Below the pieces are notes generated by a model, which saw nothing but the letters and a program-made list of their open reading frames with translations, searched no databases and was not told the DNA's origin. Below are positions 1-30,593 of a DNA stretch of 64,000 nt, piece by piece (the stretch's first letter is position 1; every line of letters begins with the position of its first letter). The DNA comes from Seriola aureovittata (taxonomy: Eukaryota; Chordata; Actinopteri; Carangiformes; Carangidae): contig NC_079379.1 in the NCBI RefSeq assembly GCF_021018895.1, positions 20,175,276 through 20,239,275 on the forward strand, in the 5' to 3' direction. The position numbers and the translations under genes were made by a program.

Positions 1-313
1 TGATGCACAAAGTTCTCCAGCTGTGTCCTGCCTCCTTCACAGTGTAGAAAAACAGCTAGAAGTTATTTTTTCAATTTCCTGTTTTTTTTTTTTTTTTTCC
101 CCTGCTGCAGTTTGCCCTTTCTACTCCCAGTCATACACTTTGAGTTTCACAGGTTTTCTATTATTTTATTCTTTTTTAAATTGCCATGGTTTCTTTTTCT
201 GTTCTATGTAATAGCTGTTCTTTTGTGATACCGTCCCTCACCTGTTTGCCTTTTCCCAGGCTGTCACAGCTGGTGAAAATTTGCCTTTAATTGACTTGCT
301 GTGCTTACTCTTA

Positions 314-348
<35 letters not shown>

Positions 349-696
349 GCCTGCTATCTCTGGCAGTCCTTGGTTTCACATTGTGTGAGATGGACAAACA
401 CACTGTTTCAGTAACACTCTGAACAAGCCTACAGTGAAATCAAATGTACACATCCACACAAACAGAGCCAGAGCATCACCACACACACACACACACATAC
501 ACACACACACACACACACTCCTCAATGTCAGACAAAAAAGCTTCATCAGATGGCCAAACAGTGTGTGTGTACTCAACTGTATGTGTGTGCGACAGTTGGG
601 CATAGTCACAAAGTAATGAAGTTTTAAAATAACGGAGTGCAGTGTCTTGGGAGACTGTATTTAGTCTAAGAGGTGTGTGATCCGTTTGGCCTGCTG

Positions 697-699
<3 letters not shown>

Positions 700-778
<79 letters not shown>
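700..778. repeat. TG microsatellite
   Basis: An almost pure TG run of about 39 units. A CT run lies at 311-349 and a CA run at 480-518. Confidence 0.97.
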
Positions 779-779
<1 letters not shown>

Positions 780-1230
780 TGGGGGACTTTGTTCCTTACA
801 GCAGTTTTATCAGCAGCTCTGCTGACAGCCTGGTGGCAAGAGTTCAGCCTTAACATTCAGCTCCACTGACGGTCAGATTAAAATGCTCTGCTGACAGATA
901 CATCCTTCAGTCTCCCTCATAAACAACATGGAAACCAACATACAATACCGTACCACACATGACCATACATACAGTCAATATGATTCTCAGAAACCAAGAG
1001 CAATAATGACAATAATGAAAAAGATTGTTGGCATAAGTCTTTGTTTATAGATGCATTAGCCAGTCCTGGTGAAGATTAATGCAGTCTATATCTAAATGCC
1101 ATCTCTTTTCAAATACTGCACATTGTGACTTTAAAAGAAATACACTAACATCTGTTTGAATCAATAGCTCTCCAGTGCCTTGCATAATGTTGCTCCCTGT
1201 CAGCTGGGTGGAAATTTTTGTTCTTTTAGA

Positions 1231-1500
1231 TGAGCTATTTGTAAGTTTTGCTATTGCTACGTGGCTAATGTTAGCATGTACCAGTCTAGAAGAAACACTC
1301 GCACTATAACTATTGTTTTGCTTCTATTTCTATCATTTCTTTTGTCTTACGGAAGTTAGCATGCTAACCAGCTAGCCCCTCTTTTCTCTTCCAATACAGT
1401 GACTGTTGTGTCCAGTTTGTGTCCAGCTCAGAGGACGTACTATAACCTCTTGTCTGCTAACGTTGGCTATGTAGCAATAGCAAAACTTACAAATAGCTTC
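1231..1500. repeat. inverted repeat with a 'gctattgctac' core
   Basis: AGCTATTTGTAAGTTTTGCT at 1233 and following is the reverse complement of the block at about 1478-1497, with TAGCATG-type sequence between. Related single arms occur near 54230-54290 and 63695-63760, so it belongs to a dispersed family. Confidence 0.6.
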
Positions 1501-1614
1501 TTTAAACTGAGCATATGTAGTAGCATGCTTTGATATTTTTCTGCCCCTTACTGGGAAAAATTGATTAAAGCAGATTTAACTACAATTTGGAGGTACTTTT
1601 TTTGTACTACTACC

Positions 1615-2010
1615 ATGACACTACAAGGGCCGGTTGGGGGCAGCAAACAAGATGTAAACACAACATTGACATATTATCACCTTTTAAGATGATATGGCGA
1701 ACGTGTTAGAAAACACTTGTTTAGTTACACACCCAGTAGTTATGGAGCAACAATTGCTTTCATGTTTTTGGTCTCTACCAACTCCAGAGGGGAAATATCT
1801 GCTTCTTTAGCCACGTCCACCAGCTAGCCGCTAACTGTTTCTGTCTGCTGTTTGGTGCTGGGTAGCTAACGTACAGTTGGCTTTTATTTAGAGCTAAAAC
1901 AGTGAGGTTTTTGGCCATAGAGATAAACAATGAGCTGAAAGTCATCTATAAATCTCTATAGGTTTGTCACAGAGAGCAACAGCTTTCACATTGTCACATT
2001 GTTTTCCACT
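1615..2010. repeat. dispersed repeat, copy 1
   Basis: About 400 bases alike in order and wording to 10560-10990: GGGGGCAGC, a GATGTAAACACA-type block, TTTAGC, CACCAGCT, TTTGCTGTTTGGTGCTG-type blocks. It is probably a non-autonomous element of unknown class. Confidence 0.55.
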
Positions 2011-3189
2011 GTCATTTAATATATTGTTATTATAAAAACATAGATTATAGCTGCTTTAACTGAGAAAAACAGCCAAAATGTCTTGTTGTTTTTTGTATCA
2101 GTGCAAATATCAGTAATAGGTTTTTGTAACACTGACCCGCCAGAAGCAGATAATGTGTGTGCTGCTGCGAGCGTGGTGTGTGTGTGTGGTGGTGTCTCCC
2201 TGCCAGTCTGCCAGACTGATCCCCTGTATACCACACAGCATCTACTGGAAACACTACAGACACTAATTTGAACTCACAGGGCTGCCTACCTCCTGTCATA
2301 TCCAGTGTGTTCTAGGTATTTATGTTGTGAAACTATTCAACTGTTACAGCGAGAGATGTACAGAAAGAGGTAGAGAGATAGATCGGGTGCCAGTGATGCT
2401 TCTCTCTGCTGTGAGGGGATTATGGGTAGATGATAGGATTGATTCCAGCACGTGCCTCGGTGCCTGACACACAACCCCTCAGTGGTCCATTCACTTTTTG
2501 AAACCCACATGACAACTCTGTCACCTGCTCATTTGTGCGTTTGTTATCCTACGTGGCTTATGTGCCCCTGCTTGTTTGTGTGTAGCTGTCAGTGCACTTG
2601 CATCAAGTCTGTGTCTGTGTGTGTGTGTGTGTGCGTGTGTAAGCCTTGGGGGGTCACATGGGTTCATGCGTCGACCCTAGAGCTCATCTGGTCTGATCTG
2701 ATTTCCTCCCAGTTGGCTGATGTGGAACAGTAGCCCAGATGTTGCAGAGATTACAACTCCCTGCAGTGTTTGGCGGGAAGCTTCGGGACCATTCAGGAAA
2801 ATAAACACAATGGGAGAACATGTATTGTACACACGCCCACTCAATCATGTCTCATCCACAGAAATAATCCCTACTCTGTAATAACCTATTTCTGTTTAGA
2901 CATCGCAGATGACAAACAAAAACCCTGATGCCGTCATCAGACAGATCTTCCATGTGAGACATTCGCCCATAGATGCCCAGCCATCTCAGACATTGTGCTC
3001 TAGCCACCAACCAAACTCTGTACAGTTTTTTGCGTATTTAAAGAGATCAATGTTACAATTTTTATGATTTTTTTACTATAAGCATCAGATTTTTGACTTG
3101 ACAGGAAATATGGCTGCGCAGTCCCTCACCCTAGTGTCTCTAAACCTGTGCACAAATCTATAAAATGTGGATTGGTAAAAAGAAATGGA

Positions 3190-4687
3190 AGGGTGAGATG
3201 ACTTCACATCATTTTATTTTAATAGATCTCTATCATATACATACAGTACAATATGCTCAAGACAGATTTTATGGCACATCCATTTTTGTTGTACATTTTG
3301 CAGTCGCTGGTATTGCTGTGAGGCTACAGTAAAGTGACCATTTGAATCTCTTACTTAGGTAGATACAGCAGGTGGTTTGACCTCCGTGGGTTAAGAATAA
3401 GGTTGCTACAGCAAAACACATGCACTGTCAAGTTATATATGCCACTAGGGTTGGGTCACACATCCAGTTACACAGACCGATACTTGAAGGGGCGGTGTTG
3501 TTATTTTCTATTGAAACCCCTTTGTTGTTTTTGTCTTGGAGTACGCTACAACAGTGGCTACAGTGATCCTGGAAAGCTACAGGATGTACATGGTTTGGGT
3601 TCCACCCAGTAATGATTTTTTCCCCCACCACTGATCATGATGTGAGGGCCATTTTGAACTTAAAAGAGCTGCCGTTACACGTGTAATAATTTACTTATGT
3701 GTCAGTGGAGATTTTAAATCCGTCTTGATGTTTCTTTTTCAGCCATCAAACACATTTCCAGCTCTGGGTTCAACCAAAACCTTGAATATCCAGTAGGAGT
3801 GAAGAATAATGATGGATAAGGATCTAGTATTCAGGTTTCTACTGCAATGCAACTTTACAGTCAATACTACAGGTACAGAGTACTGCTAGGAGGTTATTCA
3901 CATATGTACAAACTCTGCTGTGTGACTGCAGAGACTTGACAAGTGAGTGTGCGTTTTCTCTCTGCAGAGCACGTTTGAGATAGAAAAATAAAACAGTGAT
4001 AGACTACAAAATACCGAGTGCCACCGTCATACTCAAGTGCTGCTGTCCATTTTCACCCTGTTATTTGTCTTCATCTGAATGAAAACAGTCATAACTAAAC
4101 TCTTTCAGTCAGAATAAAAAAACTGATAAAATGATTGTCTCAAAAAATAATTAAAAAAATTATATTTAAAAAAAACAGCATCAAAGTACAACAGAAGACC
4201 ATATGTAACATGATACTAAAATTCGTCAGCTCATCAGCACTCCCCTGTATCAGCTTATTAGAGTGATGTAGGTGTGAACATTGTGTACGTACAGTATATA
4301 CAAAGTGTGTGGGAGCAAGGATGTGAGCACCTCCTGGATTTGTTTCCATATGTAATGTGTGTGTCTTATTCAAACACCAGCATTTTAAAATGTCCCCGTT
4401 AGTGTCCCGTTTTGATCTGCTTAAAGTGCTTCACATACTTGGCGTGGCACCCAGTCTCCTCCGTGGAGACTTTTTGTGTCTGTAAATGTGCAAGGTTGGC
4501 ATTTGGACGTTCTCCCAGTCATCCACCGTGAGTGTTGAACAAACGCAAACAGCAATAAATGTAGAAATAACGTGAACTCATGAGCCTGTGGTGACGTCAA
4601 TGAAGAAAAAAAAAAAAGCAGCAGGATGTATGAATGTAAGCGGAGGAGTGTGGAGGTGCAGCAGCCGATGGCGCGGCTGTCTGCGCT
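3190..4687 (-). other. snrk: probable snrk 3' UTR
   Basis: This is gene-free sequence downstream of the snrk stop codon. A minus-strand AATAAA lies at 3213-3218 (TTTATT on the plus strand). I see no strong earlier polyadenylation signal, so a 3' UTR of about 1.4 kb is plausible but not proven. Confidence 0.4.
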
Positions 4688-17380
<12,693 letters not shown>

Positions 17381-19251
17381 GGCTGCTCGTGGACGGGGAG
17401 GAGGGAGCTGCCTTCTGTCGCCTGCCGGTCCTCGGTCAGTTCTCCATCCCGCCCTGAGTAGGTTGAAGTTGGGTGAGGTTTGTGGTGGTGGTTCGGTTGA
17501 TTCTGGGCCAGCTGTGGGTCTTCTCGAGGTGCCAGAGATTTGAAGGTAAGTTCCCCCCTGCTGTTCGGTAATGGAGCTTTGACCTGCTGCGCTGCCGGTG
17601 CTCCCCTCAATTCAGTCCCGTCTTCTCTTGATCTGAGAGAGAAAAGGATACAAAGGGAATTTAACTTAAATTCTTACTCAGTGGCATTTTGAGTAAAGTG
17701 CTAACATGCTTACAATGACAACATTAACATGAAGATGTTTACCAGGATCAACATCTTAGTTTAGAGTGTTAGCATGATACCATTTGGTAATTAGCATGTA
17801 TATAAAAGCACATCTAAGGGCTGATGGGAATGTCTTGTGTTTAAACTGATAATGGCAATCATGAATGTCATGACATATGATGTGTTTCAGACTGGACCGA
17901 AGGGGGGATTGACACGACATTGCCAATCCTAGAACCAGGCTTCTGTGGTGACTAAAAATAACGTATCATAGCAGCTTATCATTTAACAATAAAATCTGTT
18001 ATAATTATGAAATCAAACACATGGTAAAGTTTCTAACCATCATTTACTACTAAAACTAAAAAGCTAAATTAAAACTAATAGTACCTGAACTGTATGCAAC
18101 CCAACACATGCCCTACATCATCAATTATTCTTTTCATTCTCATTTATTCTATATGGATATTTGGAGACAATTACTGGCTTTGGATCAGAGTATGTTTTGA
18201 CCGTGGCATAAATACACCGAGAGTTGAGACATTACCTACTTTATTTTGTAGACTACCCTTAACCCTCCACACTAGCCCTAGTATTGCATTAGGTTTGTTG
18301 GCTCAATAACGGAGCTTTGAAGGAGAAGGGGGAAATACATTAGTATGGTTTCTATTAGGGCTCCAAATAACCACTACTTTTATTATCAATTACATTTTTT
18401 ATTTTTCTCCCATCATTCAATTATAGTTTATTACATGAAATGGTCTAAAATGGTAACAAAAATAGTTCTTATAACCCAAGTTGATGTTGTTATATCTCTA
18501 GTTTTTTGAGACCAATAGTCCCAAATTATATAAAACCAGAAAAATTTCACACATTTGAGAACCTGTAACCAGCTCATAATGTTGTAATGTTCTTGTTTGA
18601 ATTCATTTTCTAACATTCTCTCAATCAATGAAATGACGTTTTTTCAGCTCTAGATAATAAATTCATTATTCACATTATACGATATTACATGATCATACTG
18701 GTGGATATTTTTTCCCCGTCGAGCACAAAACTGTACTATTCTAAAGTAATTCATCTGAAATGCCACCGTGCTCACATGTCTGACCCTTCCCTCTGTTCAC
18801 CAGAAGCTACTGTCGTCACACAGCCTTTTGCTTCACAGCCCTGATTATGAAACAGTGCCTCTGGGGGAGTCATGGCATTCCTCTTCCAAGAATCTACCTG
18901 CGTGCCAAGAGCACAGAGACGGCAAAAAAAAAAACAAAATGTACAGGCAAAGAACATTCCTTGGAGGTGATCTCGGCCTAGGTGTGTCCCACTCACCTGG
19001 ATTCACAGAGACAACAGGAAACCAAATAACTGTTGTCAGGGAGCACGCTTACCTGCATGACCAGATAGAGTAAGATGAAGAAATAAAACATATCTAACCC
19101 ACCAGCTGTCTGTGGTTCCTTAAATGAAACTATGAAAGCCTCAAGAGCTCTTTTGGGTTTTTATGTGATTCTCAGTTGGAGGATTGTACCTGTGAGAAAG
19201 GAGTGAGTCATTTTTCCTATAATAGGAGTCTGACATCTCTATCTGCCTCTG

Positions 19252-19549
<298 letters not shown>

Positions 19550-21236
19550 CTCTGGCACACTAGTCAGGCTGACAGGCCAGGTTAGGTGAGATCAACAGGG
19601 GCTGTGGTGTGGTGATGAGCTGGTGTGTTGGCCTCAGTCAAACCAGGGTATTAACATCTACTCAGCGGTGAATGACTGATCTGATAGTCTAAATCTAAAC
19701 CTCTTATTTACCTCTACAGAGACTGAGTGTAATCACTTTAGCAGTTTAAACCAGGTGGTGGATGAAAATACAAGCTGAGAGAATGCACTTGGTGTTAAAT
19801 ACAGTTTGGTATTTTAATTACCAGGCCTGCCAAACCTCTAGTCTCTGTGCCATGCCCAGGTACAGTACAGTAGTGTACCAGTCATGCATGCTTCGACGTT
19901 GGTTGCATAACTGTTCAAGGTGCCGGCAGCGTATTGATTAACGAAGTGGTAGGGTGCGTGTGTGCACACAAAAGCACACATACACACATATGAGGTCAAG
20001 GACCTGTTATAATAGCTGCTACACTCTCATGGCCTGTGAGATTAAAGATATGAAGTGGGAGTTATCAAATATCTGGTTAACTGGAACTCAACTCTCCTGG
20101 TACATTTGAGTAAGATACCAGTAAATGAAAGTAACCCAACTTAGTTCACAAGCAAACACACTGACTGTGTTAATCCATGTAAGGTCTAACACTTCACGTA
20201 CAAAAACTTAGTAGCTGGTTGTATTTGAATAAAATGATTTCCCAACTTTTACAGCTTCTGAAACTTAAAACATTTCACTCCTTGTTTTGTTTGAGTAGTT
20301 TAAAAAAAAAAGTCTTAAATTATACCACAAACAGCACAGATTAAAGATAATTTTGAGTATCAGAAATATGTTTTCTTCCTATTAAAATAACCTTATGACC
20401 CCTCAGAATTTACTTGCATCCTGTGCAGGGATGCTGATTCCCAGGTTGGGAACCAATGCTATAAGGCACGCTACTAGAATACAATACAAACATGACAGTA
20501 CTATGCATCACTGGAAGAATATCATGGTGACACCACAGGAGTTAGAGCTGGACCATGAGGTGCTGTATAGATATAGTAAATCCTTTTAAGAACAATCCAG
20601 GAATATTATAGCGACTTTTCTGCAGGATTTAGTGTTGTTTGTCCTATGCATGCACAAGGAATGCAGTAACCTGACAACATGTCTTCAGTACTGTAGCATA
20701 CACTACATTATCTAGTCTGTATGAAGTTACTGTAGTACTACGTTGGTGATACCATCAGGAAGTCACTGTAAACTCACTACACAGTACCACAGGAACACTT
20801 TAAATCCCTGGCTGGGTATCATAAGAGTAGCATCATGTGTATAATAAATACATCACTTACTACACTGTCAACTAAACAGAGTATCAAAGGATTGTTGTGT
20901 TAAAGCTGCTAAATGACCATCCTGCACTGTATTTGTTATATTTTCACTGCATAGGTGCTACAGCCCATATGGGACCCCCCCCCCCCCCCCTCTACTGTCA
21001 ACATGCCTGCTGGCTGCATCCACAATAACATGACAGTGCAGACCAGCCTGCGCCAACAGCACACATATGAAAGCTGTGAAGACACGGGCAGCATGCTAAA
21101 ATGCGCCCCAAGGATGCGCATTAAAGAAAAAAAAAAGTCCCCCACTTAAATCCAGCAGAGCCCCGCCAACTTGACACATATTTACTACACGGGCCCACAC
21201 CAGCAGCCTGCATGCACTACAACCAGTCCTACTTAC

Positions 21237-21440
21237 CACAGAGGAATCTGAGGTAGCGCCTGCCGTCCTATCTGTTCGCTTTAAAACTGCGGGAGTGTGC
21301 GGGGCTCCGGCCGGTGAGCTGCGGGGTTTTAAACGAGGCTGAACTCCGCCGCCGGTTAGTTTAACACTCGGTACCGACTGACAGCGAAGCGGCCACAGAT
21401 TATTCCGAAGAGTCCCCGTGTAAATCTGTCACACTGTCAA
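21237..21440 (-). promoter_or_regulatory. snrk: snrk non-coding first exon and CpG-rich promoter
   Basis: A good minus-strand donor (GTG|GTAAGT) ends an exon at 21237. The sequence from 21240 to about 21440 is GC- and CpG-rich, unlike the AT-rich surroundings, and a CT-rich tract follows at 21445-21500. The next exon runs 17258-17632, with a clean acceptor (TCTCTCAG) at 17633 and 5' UTR up to the ATG at 17380. I infer a first intron of about 3.6 kb. The start site is not defined; 21440 is an estimate. Confidence 0.6.
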
Positions 21441-22410
21441 CTCAGCCTCTCTCTTTCCCTCCCCCTCTCTCTATCGCTCTCTCTCTCTCGCTCTCTCCTG
21501 CGCTTTCAGCTGCGTCAAGGAAACACAGGTAACAGCTGACACAGGAAATAACCTTTCAAAATAAAAGCGTAGAATATTTAAAATGTAAAAGCTCTATTTC
21601 AAGAGACTTGAATTATGAAATGTAATTATTTAATGGATGAAGTGATGAATGTACCGGTTTTAAAACATATAATTATTATGCTTTGGATTTTGGTTTCTTT
21701 CCTCACCAATTTATCACATTTTTTAAAAATCAATCTCCCTAACAAAAACATTATAGCCAATGTGCTTGCAAGTGTTTTTTTTTTTTTCTTTTAAGATTTT
21801 AATATATTATATTTCACATACTTTGGAAATATATATAGGGATTTTAGCGCAATAAATTACATTTTATTTAATAAATGTATTAACCCGGACTGAGTTATCA
21901 AAACATTTTAATATTTTACTCCAAGAAAAAAAAAATGGATTTTCAATATTAAAACGCGCAAAATATATATTTTTTAAAATTATTACAATTGTTATCGCTA
22001 CATGCGTTATTTGATTGTGTTTTTCTCTCTCACTCCTCTTTTTATGGTTCACAGTGTATGCTTACACGACGTAAAATGGGGAGAGTGTAATATATTGTGC
22101 TTTTATTTTGATGGAATATTCACCCGTGTTCCGGTATCGTTATTGCCGAATGACAGATCTATCATCACTGCGCTTCTGTACCATTCATCTTTGACGTCAG
22201 AACTATGCTCAGAGAAAAGCGTGTTTATCAGGCCCCGTGATAATAACACTAAATATATTATCTCTCTGTAGCTGACCCGCGTCCATGTTGGGGTCATATT
22301 TTAATGCATTTGACACAAAATAATTGTGAGGGTGAAAGATAAAATTGATATTTTTATTACATGGCTCAGGCTACAAAGGAACAATGGGTCATTATCAGCT
22401 CTAAGACTTC

Positions 22411-24084
22411 CTATATAAAACCCAGGCAAGCTGTCGGTCAGGCCACTGAGTGAGTTGGCCCGCAGGCCTCCTGCACCCCTCACCCATCCTCAGCCTTCAT
22501 TTCTCAGGCTGCCAGGAAGGAATCCAATGCCTGGTGAGTGGTGGTGAGATGGGAGGCGTGCTGGCATCAACTGTATGTCCCTGTTCTCTGCACTAAACCA
22601 GCTGGGCAATGTTCAAGTGTGTTGTTGTGTAATATTTACATGTTCCTCTCTGGGATGTGAAGTAGAACCTGTTTGGCTGGTGACAGGATCTCCCACCGTG
22701 CTGGTTTGTCTCTGCTCTGCTTTAAGATTATTTAATAATCAACTGATTCAAGTTAAGGCCATTGGTGATAAGCAGCACGGTATATTTAAGTGGCACCTGT
22801 TTATTTAGGTAATTATTAATTTCCTCCCATTGCCACAAGCAGGAAGTTAACAACTTCCCAAAGTATTTACCGCACAGAGGAAACAGCTTTGTATTCAGGG
22901 AACTACCTAGACATCTGAAAGGCTATTACCTTGGATTTTCTGCTCATTTTAAGTAGAAAGACAAAGAGGTCAAGCTCTGCTATTAGCTGAGACTGCCATC
23001 TAGTGGTTGCATAAGAAAAGTGTTCTTAGCTCAAAACAAAACAAAAATACTGGAATCTTATTTTGTTTTACTTTGCTTTATATATGAATTTCCCATTTGA
23101 TTTCAAATTGGGAAAAAATGACTCACGCTTCTAATGAAAGTGCTACCAGGGCTGTAGTGTAGATCATTTTTGTGTGGATTGTAAATCAATCCTTAATCCT
23201 GGTGAAATTAAGTCATAGGCCAAGACGAAGTTAGGCAGAGCAAAGTAGGTAATAAACACAATGCGAAGTAGATCTTTCTACATCCACACTCACATACTGG
23301 AAGAAAACTGCTGTCTCAAACATTGAAATGTGACTGGGCCCCTTTATACAAGCTTCTAGGCCATATCAAGGTGACCCATCTTCACCAATTGCCATTATAT
23401 TCTTTATGCCTCGTATTTTATTCTGATTAAATGTGTCCGGATGAGAGTATCTATAATCCTCACTTATACAAGATTCGATGTGTTTTAAAAATATATAAAA
23501 GAATCTTAAAATGAAAAACGCTGCAGCTTGAAGGTAGAAGACAAACTATATTTTGCACCTTTGTAGTATTTCAAAGTATTATATAAATATATAAAAAGAT
23601 AGAGAAGTTTAATGGATGGGATAGGGTAAGAGAAACCCTTTTCCCAGGTTTATTTTTTAATTACTGTTCTTTTGTTTTAAATTACAAAATATCTGTGGAT
23701 ACTACAAAATCTTCGGTTTCAGGATTGTTAAAGTGAGCAACAATTAATTCAACGTTGAATCTATGTGAAGCCAGCTGCTCAGTAAAACTGAATAGAAATC
23801 CAGCAGAGAACAGGTCCAAGGTTTTAACCCCGAGGGAAATACGAGCAACTTCAGTTCTGCAGACACCAGGTCCAACGAGGCACAGGTGCAGCTACTGACT
23901 CTGATGTGAGTCACAAAATATCACTTATCACTCAGAGGAAAGTGTTAGTTCAAAGAATACATTCTCCATTATTCTTAACTTAAATATATTATGTCATTTT
24001 TCCAGAAATGTGATTCTCAGGAAGTTCATATTGAACAGTTTATTCATAGTACATGACACCAATAGTGGAAAAACCTCTAATTGA
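22411..24084 (+). other. speculative three-exon small gene with a TATA promoter
   Basis: I do not recognise this. Between the snrk promoter and the rpl14 3' end there is a TATA box (TATATAAAA, 22413-22420). About 110 nt later come an ATG at 22527 and a donor GTGAGT at 22534. An acceptor TTCTGCAG ends at 23862, with an exon 23863-23905 followed by GTGAGT. A third acceptor TTTTTCCAG ends at 24005, and the frame runs to TGA at 24082-24084. Joined, these give a 42-aa protein starting MPDTRSNEAQ with a hydrophobic middle (LLTLINVILRKFILNSLFIV). The frame is kept across both junctions, but short exons can do this by chance and I see no clear plus-strand poly(A) signal before rpl14. Treat it as a hypothesis. 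Confidence 0.18.
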
Positions 24085-24148
24085 GCCATTACATGCTTTG
24101 TCACGTTGCCATAGAAAAGAGAACTCAGATGAACAATTGAACAGGAAG

Positions 24149-24154
24149 TTTATT
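24149..24154 (-). terminator. rpl14: rpl14 polyadenylation signal
   Basis: AATAAA on the minus strand, 14 bases after the stop codon. It is the only such hexamer close to the rpl14 end, and short 3' UTRs are usual for ribosomal protein genes. Confidence 0.75.
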
Positions 24155-24167
24155 TTGTGAAAACTGT

Positions 24168-27937
<3,770 letters not shown>

Positions 27938-27961
27938 GATGGCAGTCCGGGAGCAGAAAGG
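27938..27961 (-). promoter_or_regulatory. rpl14: rpl14 5'TOP start site and short leader
   Basis: On the minus strand the sequence CCTTTCTGC begins at 27961, about 24 nt before the ATG. Ribosomal protein genes typically start transcription at a C within a pyrimidine run (5'TOP), which couples their translation to mTOR signalling. Position and composition fit; the exact start base is inferred. Confidence 0.6.
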
Positions 27962-27999
27962 ACGTTAGAGCTTCCGCCTGCCGCACATACGGCTTCCGC

Positions 28000-29500
28000 C
28001 AACTGGATGCGCATGCGCAGTCGGTGTAGATTCTATATTATTGCATGAGCGTCTTAATAAAGCCCGTCGGTATTAAAAAAAAATAAGCTACTATGTTGAA
28101 GCTGTGGACAAAGTAATTTGAATACGATGCAAAATATGCACCAGACCACCAGACAAAAACTTTCTCATCTTGCCTTCACTGACACTGTGGAATACCACTG
28201 AGTTAAGCAAAAATGAACCTCTAACAGAGAAGAAAGGAACGATTTATATTAATGTTGTGTTGGTAATGGCTATACAAGTGCATTTAAAATTAGCAAACCT
28301 TAGGGACTGCTTACATTTACTTGAACTTGTCTTTACTTTTACTTCCTCAACTCTGCATGATTATTTTCTGTCATACTCGACGACTTGACTTGGCGTTTGC
28401 TGTAACTTTATTTTGCCACTTATTCCCAGCATGTTATAGCAACATGGTTGCTTTGGTTGCAACAACTAGCCTCCATGTCAACATAGTTTTTAGACTAGTC
28501 ATGGTAGCGAGTGAAGATAATGACATATTTATAGTAGAAGGACCAGTATGTTTTATCCTTTTGTTTTTTGACAGAGGCAGAAAACAGAAACTGGTCGTTC
28601 TTTAGGTTTTCTCCTAACATATTTTTGTTTTTATGACCTACAATGACGATAGGTGTTTTTCATATCAAATGAATGTACCGCTTTAATTTTTTATATACTC
28701 TGCTGATGAATAGATTATAAAGTATTACAACAATCTTGTCTGGCCTGTTCATGCGCAGCTGAGTGACCGTATCTGTTTTGAATATGAAATGAAAGCAGTT
28801 TGTAGGATGTACTGTGGACAGTAAAGTCTGTTCTCAACACCTCTCAACAGAAAAAAAGGTATATAACCATAGACTCTATATAACCCATAGTAAGCACAAA
28901 AATGACCAGCAGGTGTCGCACTCTGAACAACCTCATCAATAGGTTTGTACACTCAGTCTCAAAAAATAAATAGAAATGTGAATATGTTGACAGCCCAAGC
29001 AAACATCTACAGATAGGCGTTTATTCAGGCAATAACCTATCACATGGATCACATGGAGCCACCTGATACCTGGCAAAACAAACTGAATATACGTGTGTAG
29101 ACTGGTTCGATCCATACCTGATATGGTTGTTGAAAAGAATTTCATCGTTTTCAAAATAAAACTGAATGCCTATATGTTTTTAACACATTTAAATATACAA
29201 TTGACACATTCAAACAATATTTTTAACTTATTAAAACATATTTATTTAATTTAAAGTGAACATCAAACACATTGAGCATTAAATAGTTAAAAAAAAAAAA
29301 GAAAAAGAAAAGACATTTAAATTAGAAATGTGGTGAAAATAAATGTAGGAGACTAGATTAAACAGACAAACTGGGATTTTTTAGGTGAGGAGAAAGTCCA
29401 AAATCTTCCCGAAGTGTTACATGTGCAGCCAGTGTCACCGCCACAGCTCCCCCTCCAGGACACTCCACCTAGTTCTGGTTCAGCTCAGAAAAGGGAGGCG
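28000..29500. other. intergenic, rpl14 to the gene array
   Basis: AT-rich sequence with no gene or long repeat that I can recognise. rpl14 points left and the array points right, so both sets of promoters face this interval. Confidence 0.6.
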
Positions 29501-29556
29501 ATACGTCTCATCATGGCTCCACGCACGAGCTGTTACGCACGTAGAGCCCTCCTCTC

Positions 29557-29566
29557 TTTCAGTTTT
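29557..29566 (-). promoter_or_regulatory. ISRE-like site at the first family 1 gene
   Basis: AAAACTGAAA on the minus strand. It contains a perfect IRF half-site (AANNGAAA) and differs from the ISRE core GAAANNGAAA at one base. It lies about 80 bases upstream of the inferred end of the non-coding first exon (donor at 29647). Confidence 0.4.
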
Positions 29567-30593
29567 GTCAGCGATAACACCCTAGACCGATAATAATAAG
29601 TACGAAGTATTGTGAGGTCGCAGAAGACTACAGAACCTCAGCTGTGGTAAATACCTCTATTTTCAGTTTGATTGATAAACATAAGTGATTATGGATTTCT
29701 TTTTAAAGTCACTCTTTCGATTTATCTACTTAAATTAATTAACATTAACAACGACATTATGGAAAACATAGATTATCTACATAGTTGTGTGCCTCTCGTG
29801 TAGTTTACTAAACATTGTTTTCAAACGTTAAGCTTAAAAGTCTTATATGTGAGTACCGTTTTCACATTTGAGACAATAACCTACTACGCGGCAGAACAAC
29901 GTCTCGTGTCTCGACTCCGGCTGTTCGCACGAGGAAGTGTCTCGCGACTGTTTGTTGCGCCGCGGAAGAGAAATGAAGTGCGCCACTACGCAGTTGAAGC
30001 CTAAAATCTTTTTTCTCTTTTCTCTTTTTTAAACCCACATTTGTAAAGGATTCAGATTCACGAAACTTGTATTTTATTCGTGAAAACCTAAAAAACAACA
30101 ACAACATAAAAAAAAACATAAAAAGGAAATTACGCCAAAATAAACAATTTAAAAAAAAATAATGCGATAAAGATTACGATAACAATTTGTGCATACGAAT
30201 ATTTTATGTGCTTAGTATTTGAAAAATAAATGTATAAAAAGCCTTTCTGGACTTTGTAGCAGCAGTGATCACAGGTTTCCTAGGTTTCCTTCCTTCACAA
30301 AGACAGTCACGGAAAAATACGAGGGTGTGTCATGCAATGTTGCAGGTATACGCCCACATTTAGTAATTAGTCCAGCAGGACAGTCATGCATTACAGTGCT
30401 TAATTGTATTTCTATTATTATTCATCTGGCAGATTTAGGTGAATTGTCAGATTCTGTGGTAATATGATTATATTACCTCATTGTAGGATCAGTATTTTCA
30501 GTACTTGAGTAAAGGTCTTTTTTCAAATTACATATTTGTTGTCCACTACTTTTAACAATACACATTTTGTTTTCTAGGTGACAGAGAGTCAGA

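Noticed and set aside
29880..30000. CpG-rich stretch as a separate promoter
   Set aside because: It lies inside the inferred first intron of family 1 copy 1, and no exon could be attached to it on either strand.
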